Shown here: positions 47,356-59,206 of the stretch, one piece after another
Layout of the letters: each line of letters begins with the position of its first letter
Numbering within the stretch: the stretch's first letter is position 1
Program-made: the position numbers and the translations under genes
DNA from: Candidatus Microbacterium phytovorans
GTDB taxonomy: Bacteria > Actinomycetota > Actinomycetes > Actinomycetales > Microbacteriaceae
NCBI GenBank assembly: GCA_029202445.1
Contig: CP119321.1
Coordinates: 1 to 64,000 of the forward strand
DNA: 64,000 bases
Direction of reading: 5' to 3'
The notes under the pieces: generated by a model
Databases searched by the model: none
What the model was told of the DNA's origin: nothing
Seen by the model: only the letters and a program-made list of their open reading frames with translations

Positions 47356-49185
47356 ATGACCTCTTCCACCGAGAGACCCTCCGCGACTCCGCGACTTTCC
47401 ACTTTGCGGGCGCTCGCCCGCCTCTACCCGTACGCCAAACCGGTGCTGCCTCGGCTCGTGCTGGGTGCCGTCAGCGCGCTCATCGCGAGCCTGCTGGCCC
47501 TCGCCATCCCGCTCGTGCTCGAGGTCGTCGTCGCGGGCCCCATCGCTTCGGGAGACCTCACGCAGCTCGCGTGGGGCGCCGGCGCCGTGCTGGTGCTCGG
47601 CCTCCTCGAGGCACTCATGGTGTGGGCTCGCCGCTACTTCGTGATGGCCCCCGCGACCAAGGTCGAGTACGACCTGCGCACCGGCTTCTACGAGCGGCTG
47701 CAGCGCCTGCCCGTCTCCTTCCACGACAAGTGGCAGTCGGGGCAGCTCCTCAGCCGCATGATGCAGGACATCAGCATGATGCGCCGCTGGATGGCGTTCG
47801 GCCTCGTGCTGCTCGTGGTCAACATGCTCACGATCCTCGTCGGCGCGGTGCTCCTGTTCCGCTGGCACTGGCTGCTGGGCGCGACCTTCCTCGTCGTGTG
47901 CGCGCCGCTGTGGTACGCCGGCTACCGGTTCGAGAAGACCTACGGCACCCTCGCCCGGCAGAGCCAGGACCAGGCGGGCGACCTCGCGACGTCGGTCGAG
48001 GAGTCCGTCCACGGCATCCGCGTGCTCAAGGCGTTCGGGCGCGGCAAGCACGCGCTGGTGAAGTTCACCCGCCAGGCCGAGACGCTGCGCGAGACCGAGC
48101 TGAGCAAGGCGCGCGCGATCGGCTGGATCTGGTTCTGGCTCGTACTGCTCCCGGACATCGCGTTCGCGCTGTGCCTGGGCGTCGGCATCCTGTTGATCCA
48201 GACCGACCAGCTGCAGATCGCGGAGCTCGTCGCGTTCTTCGCGATGGCCACCGTGCTGCGCTGGCCGATGGAGTCCATCGGCTTCCTGTTCTCGTTCCTG
48301 CTCGACGCGCGCACGGCCACCGACCGCATCTTCGAGGTCTTCGACGAGGAGAACACCATCGTCGACCCCGAGAGCCCGGTCGACGCCGCCGTCTCCCGTG
48401 GCGCGCTCACCTTCGAGGGTGTCCACTTCCGCTACCAGGACGCGGCCGACACCGAGCGCGACCTGCTCGACGGCATCGACCTCGCCCTTCTCCCGGGCGA
48501 GACGATGGCGCTCGTGGGGCTCACCGGTTCGGGCAAGACCACGCTCACGACCCTGCCCGCGCGCCTCTACGACGTGACGCAGGGCCGGGTCGCCGTCGAC
48601 GGGATCGACGTGCGCGACCTGCCGCTGAAGAAGCTGCGCACGGTCGTCGGCATGGCCTTCGAAGACGCCACGCTCTTCTCGCAGACCGTCCGTGAGAACG
48701 TGCTGCTCGGCAGGGAAGACCTCGAGGTCGGCAGCGAGGAGGCCGAAGCCGTCATGCGCGAGGCGCTCGCCGTCGCCCAGGCCGGGTTCGTCGACGACCT
48801 CCCTCACGGTGCCGACACGGTCATCGGCGAGGAAGGCCTGTCGCTCTCGGGCGGTCAGCGCCAGCGGCTCGCGCTCGCCCGTGCGGTCGCCGCCCGCCCC
48901 GCGGTGCTCGTGCTCGACGACCCGCTGTCGGCGCTCGACGTCGACACCGAGGCCCTCGTCGAAGACGCGCTGCGCGAGGTGCTGCACGAGACCACCGCGC
49001 TCGTGGTCGCGCACCGCCCCTCGACGGTGACGCTCGCCGACCGGGTCGCGCTGCTCGAAGACGGGCGCATCACGGCCGTGGGTACCCACTCCGAGCTGCT
49101 GCGCTCCAGCGAGCACTACCGCCACGTGATCTCGAGTCTCGAAGACGAACAATCCCGCCAGCGGGAGAGGGAGGTGAACCTGTGA
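47356..49185 (+). CDS. ABC exporter half-transporter (permease-ATPase), catalytically degenerate subunit
   Basis: 609 residues: six membrane helices (about 30-320) fused to a nucleotide-binding domain. Walker A is GLTGSGKTT (about 388-396), signature [15 protein letters not shown], and Walker [13 protein letters not shown], where Asp522 replaces the usual catalytic Glu; the switch His is in [10 protein letters not shown] changed catalytic residue in one half is typical of heterodimeric exporters such as BmrCD or TmrAB. The next gene overlaps its stop by GTGA and encodes the partner. It probably exports drugs, lipids or peptides; the leader ORF upstream favours inducible drug efflux. Confidence 0.93.
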   Translation: MTSSTERPSATPRLSTLRALARLYPYAKPVLPRLVLGAVSALIASLLALAIPLVLEVVVAGPIASGDLTQLAWGAGAVLVLGLLEALMVWARRYFVMAPATKVEYDLRTGFYERLQRLPVSFHDKWQSGQLLSRMMQDISMMRRWMAFGLVLLVVNMLTILVGAVLLFRWHWLLGATFLVVCAPLWYAGYRFEKTYGTLARQSQDQAGDLATSVEESVHGIRVLKAFGRGKHALVKFTRQAETLRETELSKARAIGWIWFWLVLLPDIAFALCLGVGILLIQTDQLQIAELVAFFAMATVLRWPMESIGFLFSFLLDARTATDRIFEVFDEENTIVDPESPVDAAVSRGALTFEGVHFRYQDAADTERDLLDGIDLALLPGETMALVGLTGSGKTTLTTLPARLYDVTQGRVAVDGIDVRDLPLKKLRTVVGMAFEDATLFSQTVRENVLLGREDLEVGSEEAEAVMREALAVAQAGFVDDLPHGADTVIGEEGLSLSGGQRQRLALARAVAARPAVLVLDDPLSALDVDTEALVEDALREVLHETTALVVAHRPSTVTLADRVALLEDGRITAVGTHSELLRSSEHYRHVISSLEDEQSRQREREVNL

Positions 49186-50996
49186 GCTCCACGGTCACCG
49201 GAACCAGCGGCGAAGACCGCTCCGACTACACGCGCGAAGAATCGCGCGCCATCCGTCAGCGTTCGCTGCGTCTGCTCGGCTCGCTCGTGCAGCCGCTGCG
49301 GCCGCAACTCGTGCTGGCGGCGACGGTGCTCGTCGTGTCCACCGCGCTGCGCGTGGCTGGCCCCGCGCTCATCGCCTACGGCATCAACCAGGCGCTGCCC
49401 AAGGTGCTCTCCGTGGGCGACTGGATGCCGACGGCTGTCGTCGTGCTCGTCTACCTCGTCGCCGGCATCGGCGGCGCCGCCCTCATCGGGTGGTACGCGG
49501 TCGTGGCGGCCCGCTTGACGCAGGCCGTCATGCTCGATCTGCGCAAGCGCATCTTCCTGCACACGCAGCGCCTCAGTCTGGAGTTCCACGAGTCCTACAC
49601 GTCGGGCCGGATCATCTCGCGCCAGACCAGCGACCTCGACTCCATCCGCGAGCTGCTCGACGGCGGACTCAACGAGCTCGTCTCCGGTGTGCTCTACGGC
49701 GGGTTCACCCTCATCGCGCTCCTGTTGCTCGACTGGCACTCCGGCGTCATCCTCCTCGTGATGGGCATCCCGCTGTGGTTCGTCATGCGGTGGTTCTACC
49801 TGAACTCGCAGCGGGTGTACCGCGAGTCGCGCGTCGTGAGCGCCAAGGTGATCGTCAAGTTCGTCGAGACCATGACCGGCATCCGTGCCGTCAAGGCGTT
49901 CCGCAAGGAGACGCGCAACGACGACGAGTTCGGCGACCTGTCGAGCCAGTACCGCGACGTGAACCTCCGCTCGATCCGCCTGTTCGGCATCTTCGAGCCG
50001 GCCATGATGGCGGTCGCGTCGATCTCGGTCGCGCTCGTGCTGCTGTGGGGCGGCATCCGCGTGGCGGAGGGCACGATCCTCGTGGGCACCCTGCTCGCCG
50101 GAGTTCTCTACGTCCGCAACTTCTTCTCCCCGCTGCAGGAGATCGCGTTCTTCCTGAACTCCTACCAGTCGGCGACGGCCGCGCTGGAGAAGGTGTCGGG
50201 CGTCCTGGAGGAGGAGCCGACGGTGCCCGATCCGGCGAAGCCCGTCGATCTGTGGACGGCGAAGGGGCACATCGAGTTCCGCGACGTGACGTTCGGCTAC
50301 TCCGACGACCGCACGATCCTGCCGCACTTCTCGCTGGACATCCCGGCGGGGCAGACGATCGCGCTCGTCGGTACGACCGGCGCCGGCAAGTCGACGCTCG
50401 CCAAGCTGGTGTCGCGTTTCTACGACCCGTCGAAGGGTGCCGTCACACTCGACGACGTCGACCTGCGGTCGCTGCATCCCAAGGACCTTCGCCGCGCGAT
50501 CGTCATGGTCACGCAAGAGGCGTACCTGTTCAGCGGGACGGTCGCCGACAACATCGCGCTCGGCAAGCCCGACGCGACGATGGACGAGATCCGCGCCGCG
50601 GCGCGTGCGGTCGGGGCGCACGACTTCATCGAGCGACTGCCCGACGGCTATGCGACCGACGTGAACAAGCGCGGTGGTCGGGTGTCGGCAGGTCAGCGTC
50701 AGCTGATCTCGTTCGCGCGCGCGTTCCTCGCCGATCCGGCGGTGCTCATCCTCGACGAGGCCACGGCATCCCTCGACATCCCGTCGGAGCGGCAGATCCA
50801 GGACGCGTTGCAGACCCTCCTCGCCGACCGAACGGCGATCATCATCGCGCACCGCTTGTCGACGGTCGCGATCGCCGACCGGGTGCTCGTCATGGAGCAC
50901 GGTCGCATCATCGAGGACGACTCCCCGGAGGTGCTGATCTCGGGAACGGGCAAGTTCGCGCAGCTGCACGCCGCCTGGCGGGAGTCGCTGGTCTAG
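49182..50996 (+). CDS. ABC exporter half-transporter (permease-ATPase), catalytic subunit
   Basis: 604 residues, GTG start overlapping the partner's stop. Six membrane helices, then a nucleotide-binding domain with Walker [10 protein letters not shown], a slightly altered signature [15 protein letters not shown], and Walker [13 protein letters not shown] with catalytic Glu526. The canonical active site would combine this Walker B with the LSGGQ of the first subunit, and the degenerate site would combine Asp522 of the first with VSAGQ here. That complementary pattern strongly supports an obligate heterodimer. A long hairpin follows the stop. Confidence 0.94.
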   Translation: MSSTVTGTSGEDRSDYTREESRAIRQRSLRLLGSLVQPLRPQLVLAATVLVVSTALRVAGPALIAYGINQALPKVLSVGDWMPTAVVVLVYLVAGIGGAALIGWYAVVAARLTQAVMLDLRKRIFLHTQRLSLEFHESYTSGRIISRQTSDLDSIRELLDGGLNELVSGVLYGGFTLIALLLLDWHSGVILLVMGIPLWFVMRWFYLNSQRVYRESRVVSAKVIVKFVETMTGIRAVKAFRKETRNDDEFGDLSSQYRDVNLRSIRLFGIFEPAMMAVASISVALVLLWGGIRVAEGTILVGTLLAGVLYVRNFFSPLQEIAFFLNSYQSATAALEKVSGVLEEEPTVPDPAKPVDLWTAKGHIEFRDVTFGYSDDRTILPHFSLDIPAGQTIALVGTTGAGKSTLAKLVSRFYDPSKGAVTLDDVDLRSLHPKDLRRAIVMVTQEAYLFSGTVADNIALGKPDATMDEIRAAARAVGAHDFIERLPDGYATDVNKRGGRVSAGQRQLISFARAFLADPAVLILDEATASLDIPSERQIQDALQTLLADRTAIIIAHRLSTVAIADRVLVMEHGRIIEDDSPEVLISGTGKFAQLHAAWRESLV

Positions 50997-51015
50997 CGGC
51001 AGCGAGGTGGCGTAG

Positions 51016-51082
51016 CGGAGGAGATCCGCGTAACGGAGGGCGGATGCCGGTCAGGCACCCTCCGATACGCGGATCTCCTCCG
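51016..51082. terminator. 25-bp-arm imperfect hairpin between convergent genes
   Basis: Arms 51016-51040 and 51058-51082 pair at 24 of 25 positions around a 17-nt loop. It lies 20 bp after the exporter stop and ahead of a convergent GNAT gene. The length and lack of a T-run also fit a REP or miniature inverted-repeat element that now acts as a bidirectional terminator. Confidence 0.65.
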
Positions 51083-51207
51083 TTGTGCCGCCAGGTGCGC
51101 CCGCCATCGCCGGGCGCACCGAGGGCGGCGAGGCACCGTTGGGGGAGGGTATACGAGTGCCTCGCCGCCGGCCGGAATCCCACGGCGGTGGGAGAGGGAA
51201 GTGCTGG

Positions 51208-51660
51208 TCAGAGCCGAATTTCGGCGACAACCTCGCCGTACTCGGTCTCATCCACCGGTGTGAAGCCGACGCGGCGGAAGAACGCCTCGGGGCCCCCTTC
51301 ACCGGCTTCGTAGATGACGTTGACGTGGTCCATGTCGCGGCTGCGGGCTTCGTCGAGCAGCTGCTCGACGGCGAAGCGCCCGACACCTCGGCCCTGGTCG
51401 TCGGCGTCGACGTTGATGCGCCACAGCACGGAGCGGAAATGCTCCTGAGGCGCCTCGGGGTCGAAGTTCGCGCTGACGAAGCCCACGACCTCGTTCTCGT
51501 CGAGGACCACCCGCTGCCACGCGGTGGCCGGGTTGATGACCGCCGCCGCGACAGCGTAGCTCGTGGGTGCGAGGAACTGCTCCTGACCGGGCTTGAGCGA
51601 CATCGCGTTGACGGCCACGATGGTCGCGGCCGACAGTTCCACCAGGCGCAGCTCGGTCAT
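51208..51660 (-). CDS. GNAT family N-acetyltransferase (spermine/spermidine-acetyltransferase-like)
   Basis: 150 residues. The N-terminal LVELSAATIVAVNAMSLKPGQEQFLAP matches the BltD/spermine acetyltransferase branch, where the AxxMSLxxGQExFVAP pattern is characteristic. The acetyl-CoA loop is DDQGRGVGRFAVEQLLDEA and the last motif EAFFRRVGFTPV. Substrates in this branch are polyamines or small amines. On the minus strand TAGCCT lies 6 nt before ATG 51660, so the mRNA is probably leaderless. The gene is divergent from icd. Confidence 0.87.
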   Translation of the reverse strand: MTELRLVELSAATIVAVNAMSLKPGQEQFLAPTSYAVAAAVINPATAWQRVVLDENEVVGFVSANFDPEAPQEHFRSVLWRINVDADDQGRGVGRFAVEQLLDEARSRDMDHVNVIYEAGEGGPEAFFRRVGFTPVDETEYGEVVAEIRL

Positions 51661-51709
51661 GGGGCCAGGCTACCCGGCGGGATGCCGTGTCGCACTCCCC
51701 GATTCTCGA

Positions 51710-51735
51710 GATATCTCGACGTCGAGATATCTTCG
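51710..51735. promoter_or_regulatory. Palindromic element upstream of icd, shared with sucC
   Basis: Positions 51710-51731 are a perfect 22-bp palindrome with core ATCTCGAC-GTCGAGAT. The element matches 37632-37657 at 23 of 26 positions. It overlaps the expected -35 region of a TAGGCT -10 box at 51748-51753. Confidence 0.7.
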
Positions 51736-51813
51736 CGGGTCGTGCGATAGGCTGGAGCACGGCGCCGCGAGGCCCTCAGTCGCTCGTTCCGACGCTCATC
51801 AGGAGAGACACCC

Positions 51814-54030
<2,217 letters not shown>

Positions 54031-54056
54031 TCAGGCACGCCCCGAGAGGGCGACGA

Positions 54057-54100
54057 CGAAGGCGGCCCGAGCCATCCGAGAGGATGCCGGGCCGCCTTCG
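54057..54100 (+). terminator. Terminator-like hairpin after icd
   Basis: A 13-bp perfect outer stem (CGAAGGCGGCCCG) encloses an inner CATCC-GAGA-GGATG hairpin. It starts 26 nt after the icd stop, between convergent genes. Confidence 0.8.
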
Positions 54101-54143
54101 TGCGGGTCGGTCTGATGTACGGGTGGTGCCTGTCGGCGCTGGC

Positions 54144-55544
54144 TCAGGCGTGAATCCACACGTCGACGCCCACCGGCGACCAGTCGTAGATCTTCTTGGC
54201 CTTCGCGGGCGGCATGTTGACGCAGCCGGCGCTCATGACGTTGCCGAAGTTGTTGTGCCAGTAGGCGCCGTGGAACGCCTGGTTGCCGTTGAAGTACATG
54301 ACCCACGGCACATCTTCCTGCGTGTACTTCTTGCCCGAGTCGCGCGCGGTGCCCTGCATGTCCTGCGACGCCGTCTTCCAGCCGATCGAGTAGTGCCCCT
54401 GGTAGGTGACCGCGCCGGGGCGTCCGCTGGAGATGAGCCAGGTGTCGACGACCTTGCCGTTCTCCTTGAGGTAGAGCCGCTGCTTGCTGAGGTCGACCTC
54501 GAGGAGCCGCTCGAGTTCGGTCGTCTTCTGCGGCGTGACGGCGACGGGGAGCGCGTAGACGCCGGAGCCGGTGGCGAGCTGTGCGGCGAAGGCCGCCGCG
54601 ACACCGGAGGTGTCGCCGAGGACGCGTCCGTCCTGCCCCGCGACGATCTCGCTGAGGACGTCGCCCGCGGCGTTGGTCACGACCGTCCCGTCGACGACCT
54701 TCTGATCGATGTCCAGTGAGTCGACGACCTCCTGGATGCGGGCGGCGTCGGCGGTGACGACGAACTCGCCGGCATCGTCGGTGGAGATCGTGAGCCACGA
54801 CGCGGCATCCGCCGGGCTCACCGCGACCGTGCGCTCCTCGCCGACGTAGAACCCGATCTCGTCGAGCATCGCGTTGAGGCGGTCGGCGGCGGCCTGCGCC
54901 TTCTCGGTGGTGGCAGCCGCGGACACGGGCACCACCGTCGCGTCGATGACGATGTCGGAGCGACCCGACGAGAACGCGTCCTGGAGCGCGGCCGTCACGA
55001 CGTCGAGGTCGATGCCGCGGCCGTCGACGGCGGGCGTGACGGTATACGCGTCGTCCGCGAAGACGATCGCGGCGGGGGTGGGAGCGGTGAAAGATCCGGG
55101 CGCGATCTGCTGGAGCGCGGCCGTCGCGGTGGTCGCGTCGAGGTCGATGTCGGCGTCGGCCGTGTCGCCGAACCACTGTGCGACGTTCCAGAGCGGACGG
55201 TCGTGATACGCCTGGCCCGCGAGCGTCCCGGCATCCACGATCGCGCCGAGCTGGGCACCGGTGACGCTTGGACCGCCCTCGCCGAGGGTGACGGTCGTGC
55301 TCGCGAGGCGCTGTGCGATGGCATCGCTGGCGGCACCGGCCGTGAGGAAGCCGACGGGCACACCGGCGACCGCGGTGCCCGGCGCGATGAGGACGAGGGA
55401 TGCCGCCACGAGTCCGACCGTAGCGGCGGCGGCGGGAATGCCGATGCGCAGTCCCCATCGACGGCGCTTCGGCGCGGGCGATGCGGGCGCCCACTGCAGC
55501 GCCGGGGCGGGCGCTTCGGGGGTCGTCTCGGTCGGATCGGTCAC
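54144..55544 (-). CDS. L,D-transpeptidase (YkuD) with VanW-like/peptidoglycan-binding region
   Basis: 466 residues from GTG 55544. A cytoplasmic Pro-rich tail, one membrane anchor ([23 protein letters not shown]), then tandem peptidoglycan-binding-like domains ([43 protein letters not shown]) lead to the YkuD domain. The catalytic motif is [19 protein letters not shown], with His425 and Cys441 in place. It forms 3-3 cross-links in peptidoglycan outside the membrane. TACCAT lies 6 nt before the GTG, predicting a leaderless transcript. It is a single gene, divergent from the ROK regulator. Confidence 0.92.
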   Translation of the reverse strand: MTDPTETTPEAPAPALQWAPASPAPKRRRWGLRIGIPAAAATVGLVAASLVLIAPGTAVAGVPVGFLTAGAASDAIAQRLASTTVTLGEGGPSVTGAQLGAIVDAGTLAGQAYHDRPLWNVAQWFGDTADADIDLDATTATAALQQIAPGSFTAPTPAAIVFADDAYTVTPAVDGRGIDLDVVTAALQDAFSSGRSDIVIDATVVPVSAAATTEKAQAAADRLNAMLDEIGFYVGEERTVAVSPADAASWLTISTDDAGEFVVTADAARIQEVVDSLDIDQKVVDGTVVTNAAGDVLSEIVAGQDGRVLGDTSGVAAAFAAQLATGSGVYALPVAVTPQKTTELERLLEVDLSKQRLYLKENGKVVDTWLISSGRPGAVTYQGHYSIGWKTASQDMQGTARDSGKKYTQEDVPWVMYFNGNQAFHGAYWHNNFGNVMSAGCVNMPPAKAKKIYDWSPVGVDVWIHA

Positions 55545-55656
55545 GGGCCCATGGTACGCGAGCCGGTCGGGAAGGAGCCGAGAATCGGCGGCTCAGCGCG
55601 ATTCGACGGCGAATGTAACGGTTTTGTAAATGATCCTGCCGAATTCCGAGAAGCCG

Positions 55657-55685
55657 TTGCGCGGTGGGAGTTCGTAAGGTCTACT
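55657..55685 (+). promoter_or_regulatory. Promoter of the ROK regulator gene
   Basis: TTGCGC (55657-55662) and TCTACT (55680-55685) are 17 bp apart. The predicted start is the ATG at 55693 itself, giving a leaderless message. Confidence 0.6.
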
Positions 55686-55692
55686 AACAAAC
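55671..55692. promoter_or_regulatory. Probable ROK/NagC-type operator
   Basis: The stretch contains CTACTAACAAAC with an imperfect opposing half (TTCGTAAG), similar to the TTAGTAA-type half-sites bound by ROK regulators. It overlaps the -10 box of the ROK regulator gene, which fits autorepression. No second copy was seen before the binding-protein gene. Confidence 0.5.
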
Positions 55693-56832
55693 ATGACGGC
55701 ATCCGACGTGCGCTCCCTCCCGCCTCGTGGCATTCGCCACGCGACGAAGGTGCTGCCCGAGCACGCCCGAGCGCACAACCGCTCGCTCGTGCTCCAGACC
55801 CTCTTTCACCAGGGGGCCATGAGCCGCGCCGACCTGTCGCGCGAGACCGGCCTCACGCGGGTGACCATCTCCGACCTCATCAGCGAGCTCATCGCCGACG
55901 GCTACGTCATCGAACGCGGCCTGCGAGAAGTGTCGGGCCCGGGCAAGCCCGCCATCCTCGTCGACCTCGACCGCGAAGGGCACCGGATCGTCGGCCTCGA
56001 CCTGTCCGGCACTGACCGGTTCCTCGGAGCGGTGCTCACCCTCGACGGCGAGATCGTCGCGCGCCACGACGTGCCCGTCCCCGCCGGCCCGGCGGAGATC
56101 CTGAGCGTCGTCACCTCGCTCGCCCGCGACCTCGTCGCCGACGCCCACGCTCCCGTGCTGGGCATCGGCGTCGGCACCCCCGGCATCGTCGACGACAGCG
56201 GCGTCGTGCTGACCGCACCCAACTTCGCGTGGACCGAGGTCGACGTCGAAGGGGCGCTGTCGGGCGAGCTCGACCTCCCCGTCCTCGTCGCCAACGACGC
56301 CAACGCCGCCGTGCTCGCCGAATACACCTTCGGTGGCGCCCCCGACGACGTGCTTCTCGTGCGCGTCGGTCGCGGTGTCGGCTCGGGACTGTTGTCCGGT
56401 GGCGTGCCGATGCGGGGGAGCCGGTTCGCGGCGGGCGAGATCGGCCATGTGACCGTGGGCACCGACGGCGGCCCCCGCTGCGTATGCGGCAAGGTGGGCT
56501 GCCTCGAGGCGTGGCTGTCCGTGCCGGCTCTCGAGAAGCGCCTCGCGGAAGACGACGCGGATGTCGACGGCATCCTGCGCGACGCCGGCGAACGCCTCGG
56601 CATCGCCCTCGCGCCCATCGTCGGCGCACTCGATCTGTCGGAGATCGTGCTCTCCGGCCCCCTCGAACTTCTCGACGGCGCGCTCGCACAGGCGACCGTC
56701 GAGACGCTCCGCACACGGACGCTCGCCGAGTTCCACGACGGCGTGCGGGTGCGGATGACGGCGCAAGGCGAGGACATCGTCCTCCGCGGCGCCGCCGTCA
56801 TGGTCCTGTCAGGACGCCTCGGCGTCTCCTGA
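55693..56832 (+). CDS. ROK family transcriptional regulator (NagC/XylR-like)
   Basis: 379 residues. A winged helix spans about residues 28-85 (NRSLVLQTLFHQGAMSRADLSRETGLTRVTISDLISELI). The ROK sugar-binding domain follows: GIGVGTPGIVDDSG, VANDANAAVLAEYTFG, and the zinc site GEIGHVTVGTDGGPRCVCGKVGCLEAW with three Cys and one His. It should repress the adjacent uptake/catabolic genes and release DNA when an amino sugar or its phosphate binds. It stands first in the locus, 66 bp before the binding-protein gene, with an operator over its own promoter. Confidence 0.93.
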   Translation: MTASDVRSLPPRGIRHATKVLPEHARAHNRSLVLQTLFHQGAMSRADLSRETGLTRVTISDLISELIADGYVIERGLREVSGPGKPAILVDLDREGHRIVGLDLSGTDRFLGAVLTLDGEIVARHDVPVPAGPAEILSVVTSLARDLVADAHAPVLGIGVGTPGIVDDSGVVLTAPNFAWTEVDVEGALSGELDLPVLVANDANAAVLAEYTFGGAPDDVLLVRVGRGVGSGLLSGGVPMRGSRFAAGEIGHVTVGTDGGPRCVCGKVGCLEAWLSVPALEKRLAEDDADVDGILRDAGERLGIALAPIVGALDLSEIVLSGPLELLDGALAQATVETLRTRTLAEFHDGVRVRMTAQGEDIVLRGAAVMVLSGRLGVS

Positions 56833-56898
56833 CACCCGGCATCACCCATCCCGGACGGCATCCCTCCGGAACACCAAGAGAAAACGAAGGAAGACACC

Positions 56899-58179
56899 AT
56901 GAACAAGAAGCTCGGAGCCCTTGCGCTCATCGGCGCTTCGGCTGTCGTTCTCGCAGGCTGCGCGGGCGGCGGAGCAACGACGCCCACGTCCGCGGGCACG
57001 CCGGAGCCGGGAGAGCTGCGCGTGTGGCTCGTCGGCACCGACACCCCGCAGGAAGCGCGCGACTACCTCACCGAGACGTTCGCGGCGGAGAACCCCGGCA
57101 GCACCCTGGTCATCGAAGAGCAGCAATGGACCGGTCTCGTGGACAAGCTGACCACGAGCCTGTCCTCCAACGACAGCCCCGACATCGTCGAGATGGGCAA
57201 CACGCAGGCCGCCGCGTTCACGTCGGCGGGGGCGCTCCTCGACCTCAGCGACATCCAGGAGCAGCTGGGCGGCTCCGACCTCCTCGACGGGTTCGTCGAG
57301 GCCGGTTCGTGGGACGGCAAGCTCTACGCCGCGCCGTACTACTCGGGCGCCCGCGTCGTCTTCTACAACACGGCCCAGTACGAGGAGGCCGGCGTCGCCG
57401 TGCCGACGACGCTCGACGAGTACGTCTCCAACGGCGTCACGCTCGCCGACTCGCTCGACGGGGTCTCCGGCGTCTACTTCCCGGGCAAGGACTGGTACAA
57501 CGCCCTGCCCTTCATCTGGGAGAACGGCGGCGAGGTCGCCGTGCAGAACGACGACGGCAGCTGGGACGCGCAGTTCTCGTCGGAGGGCTCGCTCGCCGGC
57601 ATCGCTCAGGTGCAGGAGCTCATGACGAAGGCGTCGCTCGCCGCGAAGGACGGCGACGAGACCGAGGCCTGGGTGCCGTTCCGCACCGAGAAGGCCGCGA
57701 CCCTCTCGGTTCCGAGCTGGGCCTACTGGTCGATCGTGGCCGACGAAGACCAGAAGGAGACGGCGCTGACCGACACGCTCGGCTACTTCGCCCTCCCGGG
57801 CAAGGACGGCGGCGCCGCGCAGGTGTTCGCCGGCGGCTCGAACGTCGGCATCGCCGCGAAGTCGGCACACCCGGAGCTCGCCAAGAGCGCCCTGGAGATC
57901 ATGCTGAGCGACGAGTACCAGACGATCCTCGCCAAGGCGGGACTCGTGCCGGCCAAGAAGTCGCTGGGCGCGAACGTCGCGGCGGCGACCCCCGAGCTCG
58001 CCACGGTCATCGCGGATGCCGCGGCGAACGCGAAGCTGACCCCCGCCTCGCCCAAGTGGGCCGACGTCGAAGCGAAGGGCCTCCTGCAGGACTTCTTCGT
58101 CAAGGTCGCCAACGGCGGTGACATCGCGTCGCTGGCCGCCGAGCTCGACACCCAGATCGAGTCCATCCTCAACGGTTGA
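56899..58179 (+). CDS. Extracellular sugar-binding lipoprotein of an ABC importer
   Basis: 426 residues. Lipoprotein signal with lipobox LAGC (Cys21), then a family-1 binding-protein fold: LRVWLVGTDTPQEARDYL, PDIVEMGNTQAAAF, KLYAAPYYSGARVVFYNTAQYEEAG, FIWENGGEVAVQNDDGSW and a C-terminal VPAKKS/LQDFF pattern. GAAGGAAG precedes the start. It would capture a sugar at the cell surface and deliver it to the two permeases downstream; amino sugars or chitin oligomers are likely because of nagB and the ROK kinase. The gene is followed by a strong hairpin, consistent with higher expression of the binding protein. Confidence 0.92.
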   Translation: MNKKLGALALIGASAVVLAGCAGGGATTPTSAGTPEPGELRVWLVGTDTPQEARDYLTETFAAENPGSTLVIEEQQWTGLVDKLTTSLSSNDSPDIVEMGNTQAAAFTSAGALLDLSDIQEQLGGSDLLDGFVEAGSWDGKLYAAPYYSGARVVFYNTAQYEEAGVAVPTTLDEYVSNGVTLADSLDGVSGVYFPGKDWYNALPFIWENGGEVAVQNDDGSWDAQFSSEGSLAGIAQVQELMTKASLAAKDGDETEAWVPFRTEKAATLSVPSWAYWSIVADEDQKETALTDTLGYFALPGKDGGAAQVFAGGSNVGIAAKSAHPELAKSALEIMLSDEYQTILAKAGLVPAKKSLGANVAAATPELATVIADAAANAKLTPASPKWADVEAKGLLQDFFVKVANGGDIASLAAELDTQIESILNG

Positions 58180-58187
58180 CCGATCCC

Positions 58188-58220
58188 GTTCCCCCGGGGC
58201 GTCGGACGCCCCGGGGGAAC
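58188..58220 (+). terminator. Intercistronic hairpin after the binding-protein gene
   Basis: 16-bp arms (GTTCCCCCGGGGCGTC and complement) around one base lie between the binding-protein and permease genes. Such structures partly terminate or stabilise the upstream message, giving more binding protein than permease. Confidence 0.75.
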
Positions 58221-58243
58221 TCCCCACACAGAAGGACGAGACC

Positions 58244-59206
58244 GTGTCGGCCTCCACCACCCTCCCCCTCACGGCGACGAGCAGTCCGCCGCCGGCCCCG
58301 GCCACACCTCGCCGCCGCCGGTTCAGCGCCACGCCGCTGGCCCTGCTGCTCCCGTCGCTGGTCATGCTGGTCGTCTTCATCGGCTGGCCGCTCGTGCAGC
58401 TCGTGATGATGTCGTTCCAGAAGTACGGCCGCGAGCAGATCTTCGGTGCTCCCGCCGACTTCATCGGCATCGACAACTACGTCAGCGTGCTCACCGACCC
58501 GGAGTTCTGGGTGGTGCTGGGCCGCAGCGTCGGTCTCTGCCTCGTGAGCGTGGCCGCCACGATGGTGCTCGGCGTGTCGATCGCCCTGCTCATGCGGGCG
58601 CTCGGGTCGGTCATGCGCACCGTCGTGTCGGTGGGGCTGCTGCTGGCGTGGGCCATGCCGGCGCTCACCGCCACGATCGTCTGGGGGTGGATCTTCGACA
58701 CCGACTACGGTCTCGTCAACTACTTCCTCACTCAGGTGACGGGCACCGACTGGACCGGTCACAGCTGGCTGAGCGATCCGCTGAGCTTCTTCGCGGTCGC
58801 CGCCATCATCATCACGTGGGGCGCGATCCCCTTCGTGGCCTTCTCGACCTACGCGGGTCTGACTCAGGTGCCCGACGAGGTCATGGAGGCGGCCTCGCTC
58901 GACGGTGCGGGCGGGTGGCAGCGCTTCCGGCTCATCGTCGTCCCGTACGTGAAGTCGATCCTCATCGTCCTGTTGATCCTGCAGGTGATCTGGGATCTGC
59001 GCGTGTTCGCGCAGATCTACGCGCTGCAGACGATCGGCGGTGTCCGAGCCGACACGAACACGATCGGCGTCTACATCTACAGCGTCTCGATGGCGACCGG
59101 CGATCTCGGGTCGGGCGGTGCGATCGCAGTGATCCTCGTGCTCATCCTGCTGGCGATCTCCGCCGCCTACATCCGCACGATGCTGAAGTCGGAGGAGGAA
59201 CTGTGA
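58244..59206 (+). CDS. Sugar ABC transporter permease (MalF-type)
   Basis: 320 residues from GTG 58244, which has GAAGGACGAG just upstream; earlier starts run through the hairpin. A Pro-rich tail precedes six helices, with the first at LALLLPSLVMLVVFIGWPL. The EAA loop that contacts the ATPase is EVMEAASLDGAGGWQRFRLIVVP. It pairs with the permease encoded by the next gene, whose GTG overlaps this stop. No ATPase gene is in the locus, so a shared MsiK-type ATPase is expected. Confidence 0.93.
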   Translation: MSASTTLPLTATSSPPPAPATPRRRRFSATPLALLLPSLVMLVVFIGWPLVQLVMMSFQKYGREQIFGAPADFIGIDNYVSVLTDPEFWVVLGRSVGLCLVSVAATMVLGVSIALLMRALGSVMRTVVSVGLLLAWAMPALTATIVWGWIFDTDYGLVNYFLTQVTGTDWTGHSWLSDPLSFFAVAAIIITWGAIPFVAFSTYAGLTQVPDEVMEAASLDGAGGWQRFRLIVVPYVKSILIVLLILQVIWDLRVFAQIYALQTIGGVRADTNTIGVYIYSVSMATGDLGSGGAIAVILVLILLAISAAYIRTMLKSEEEL

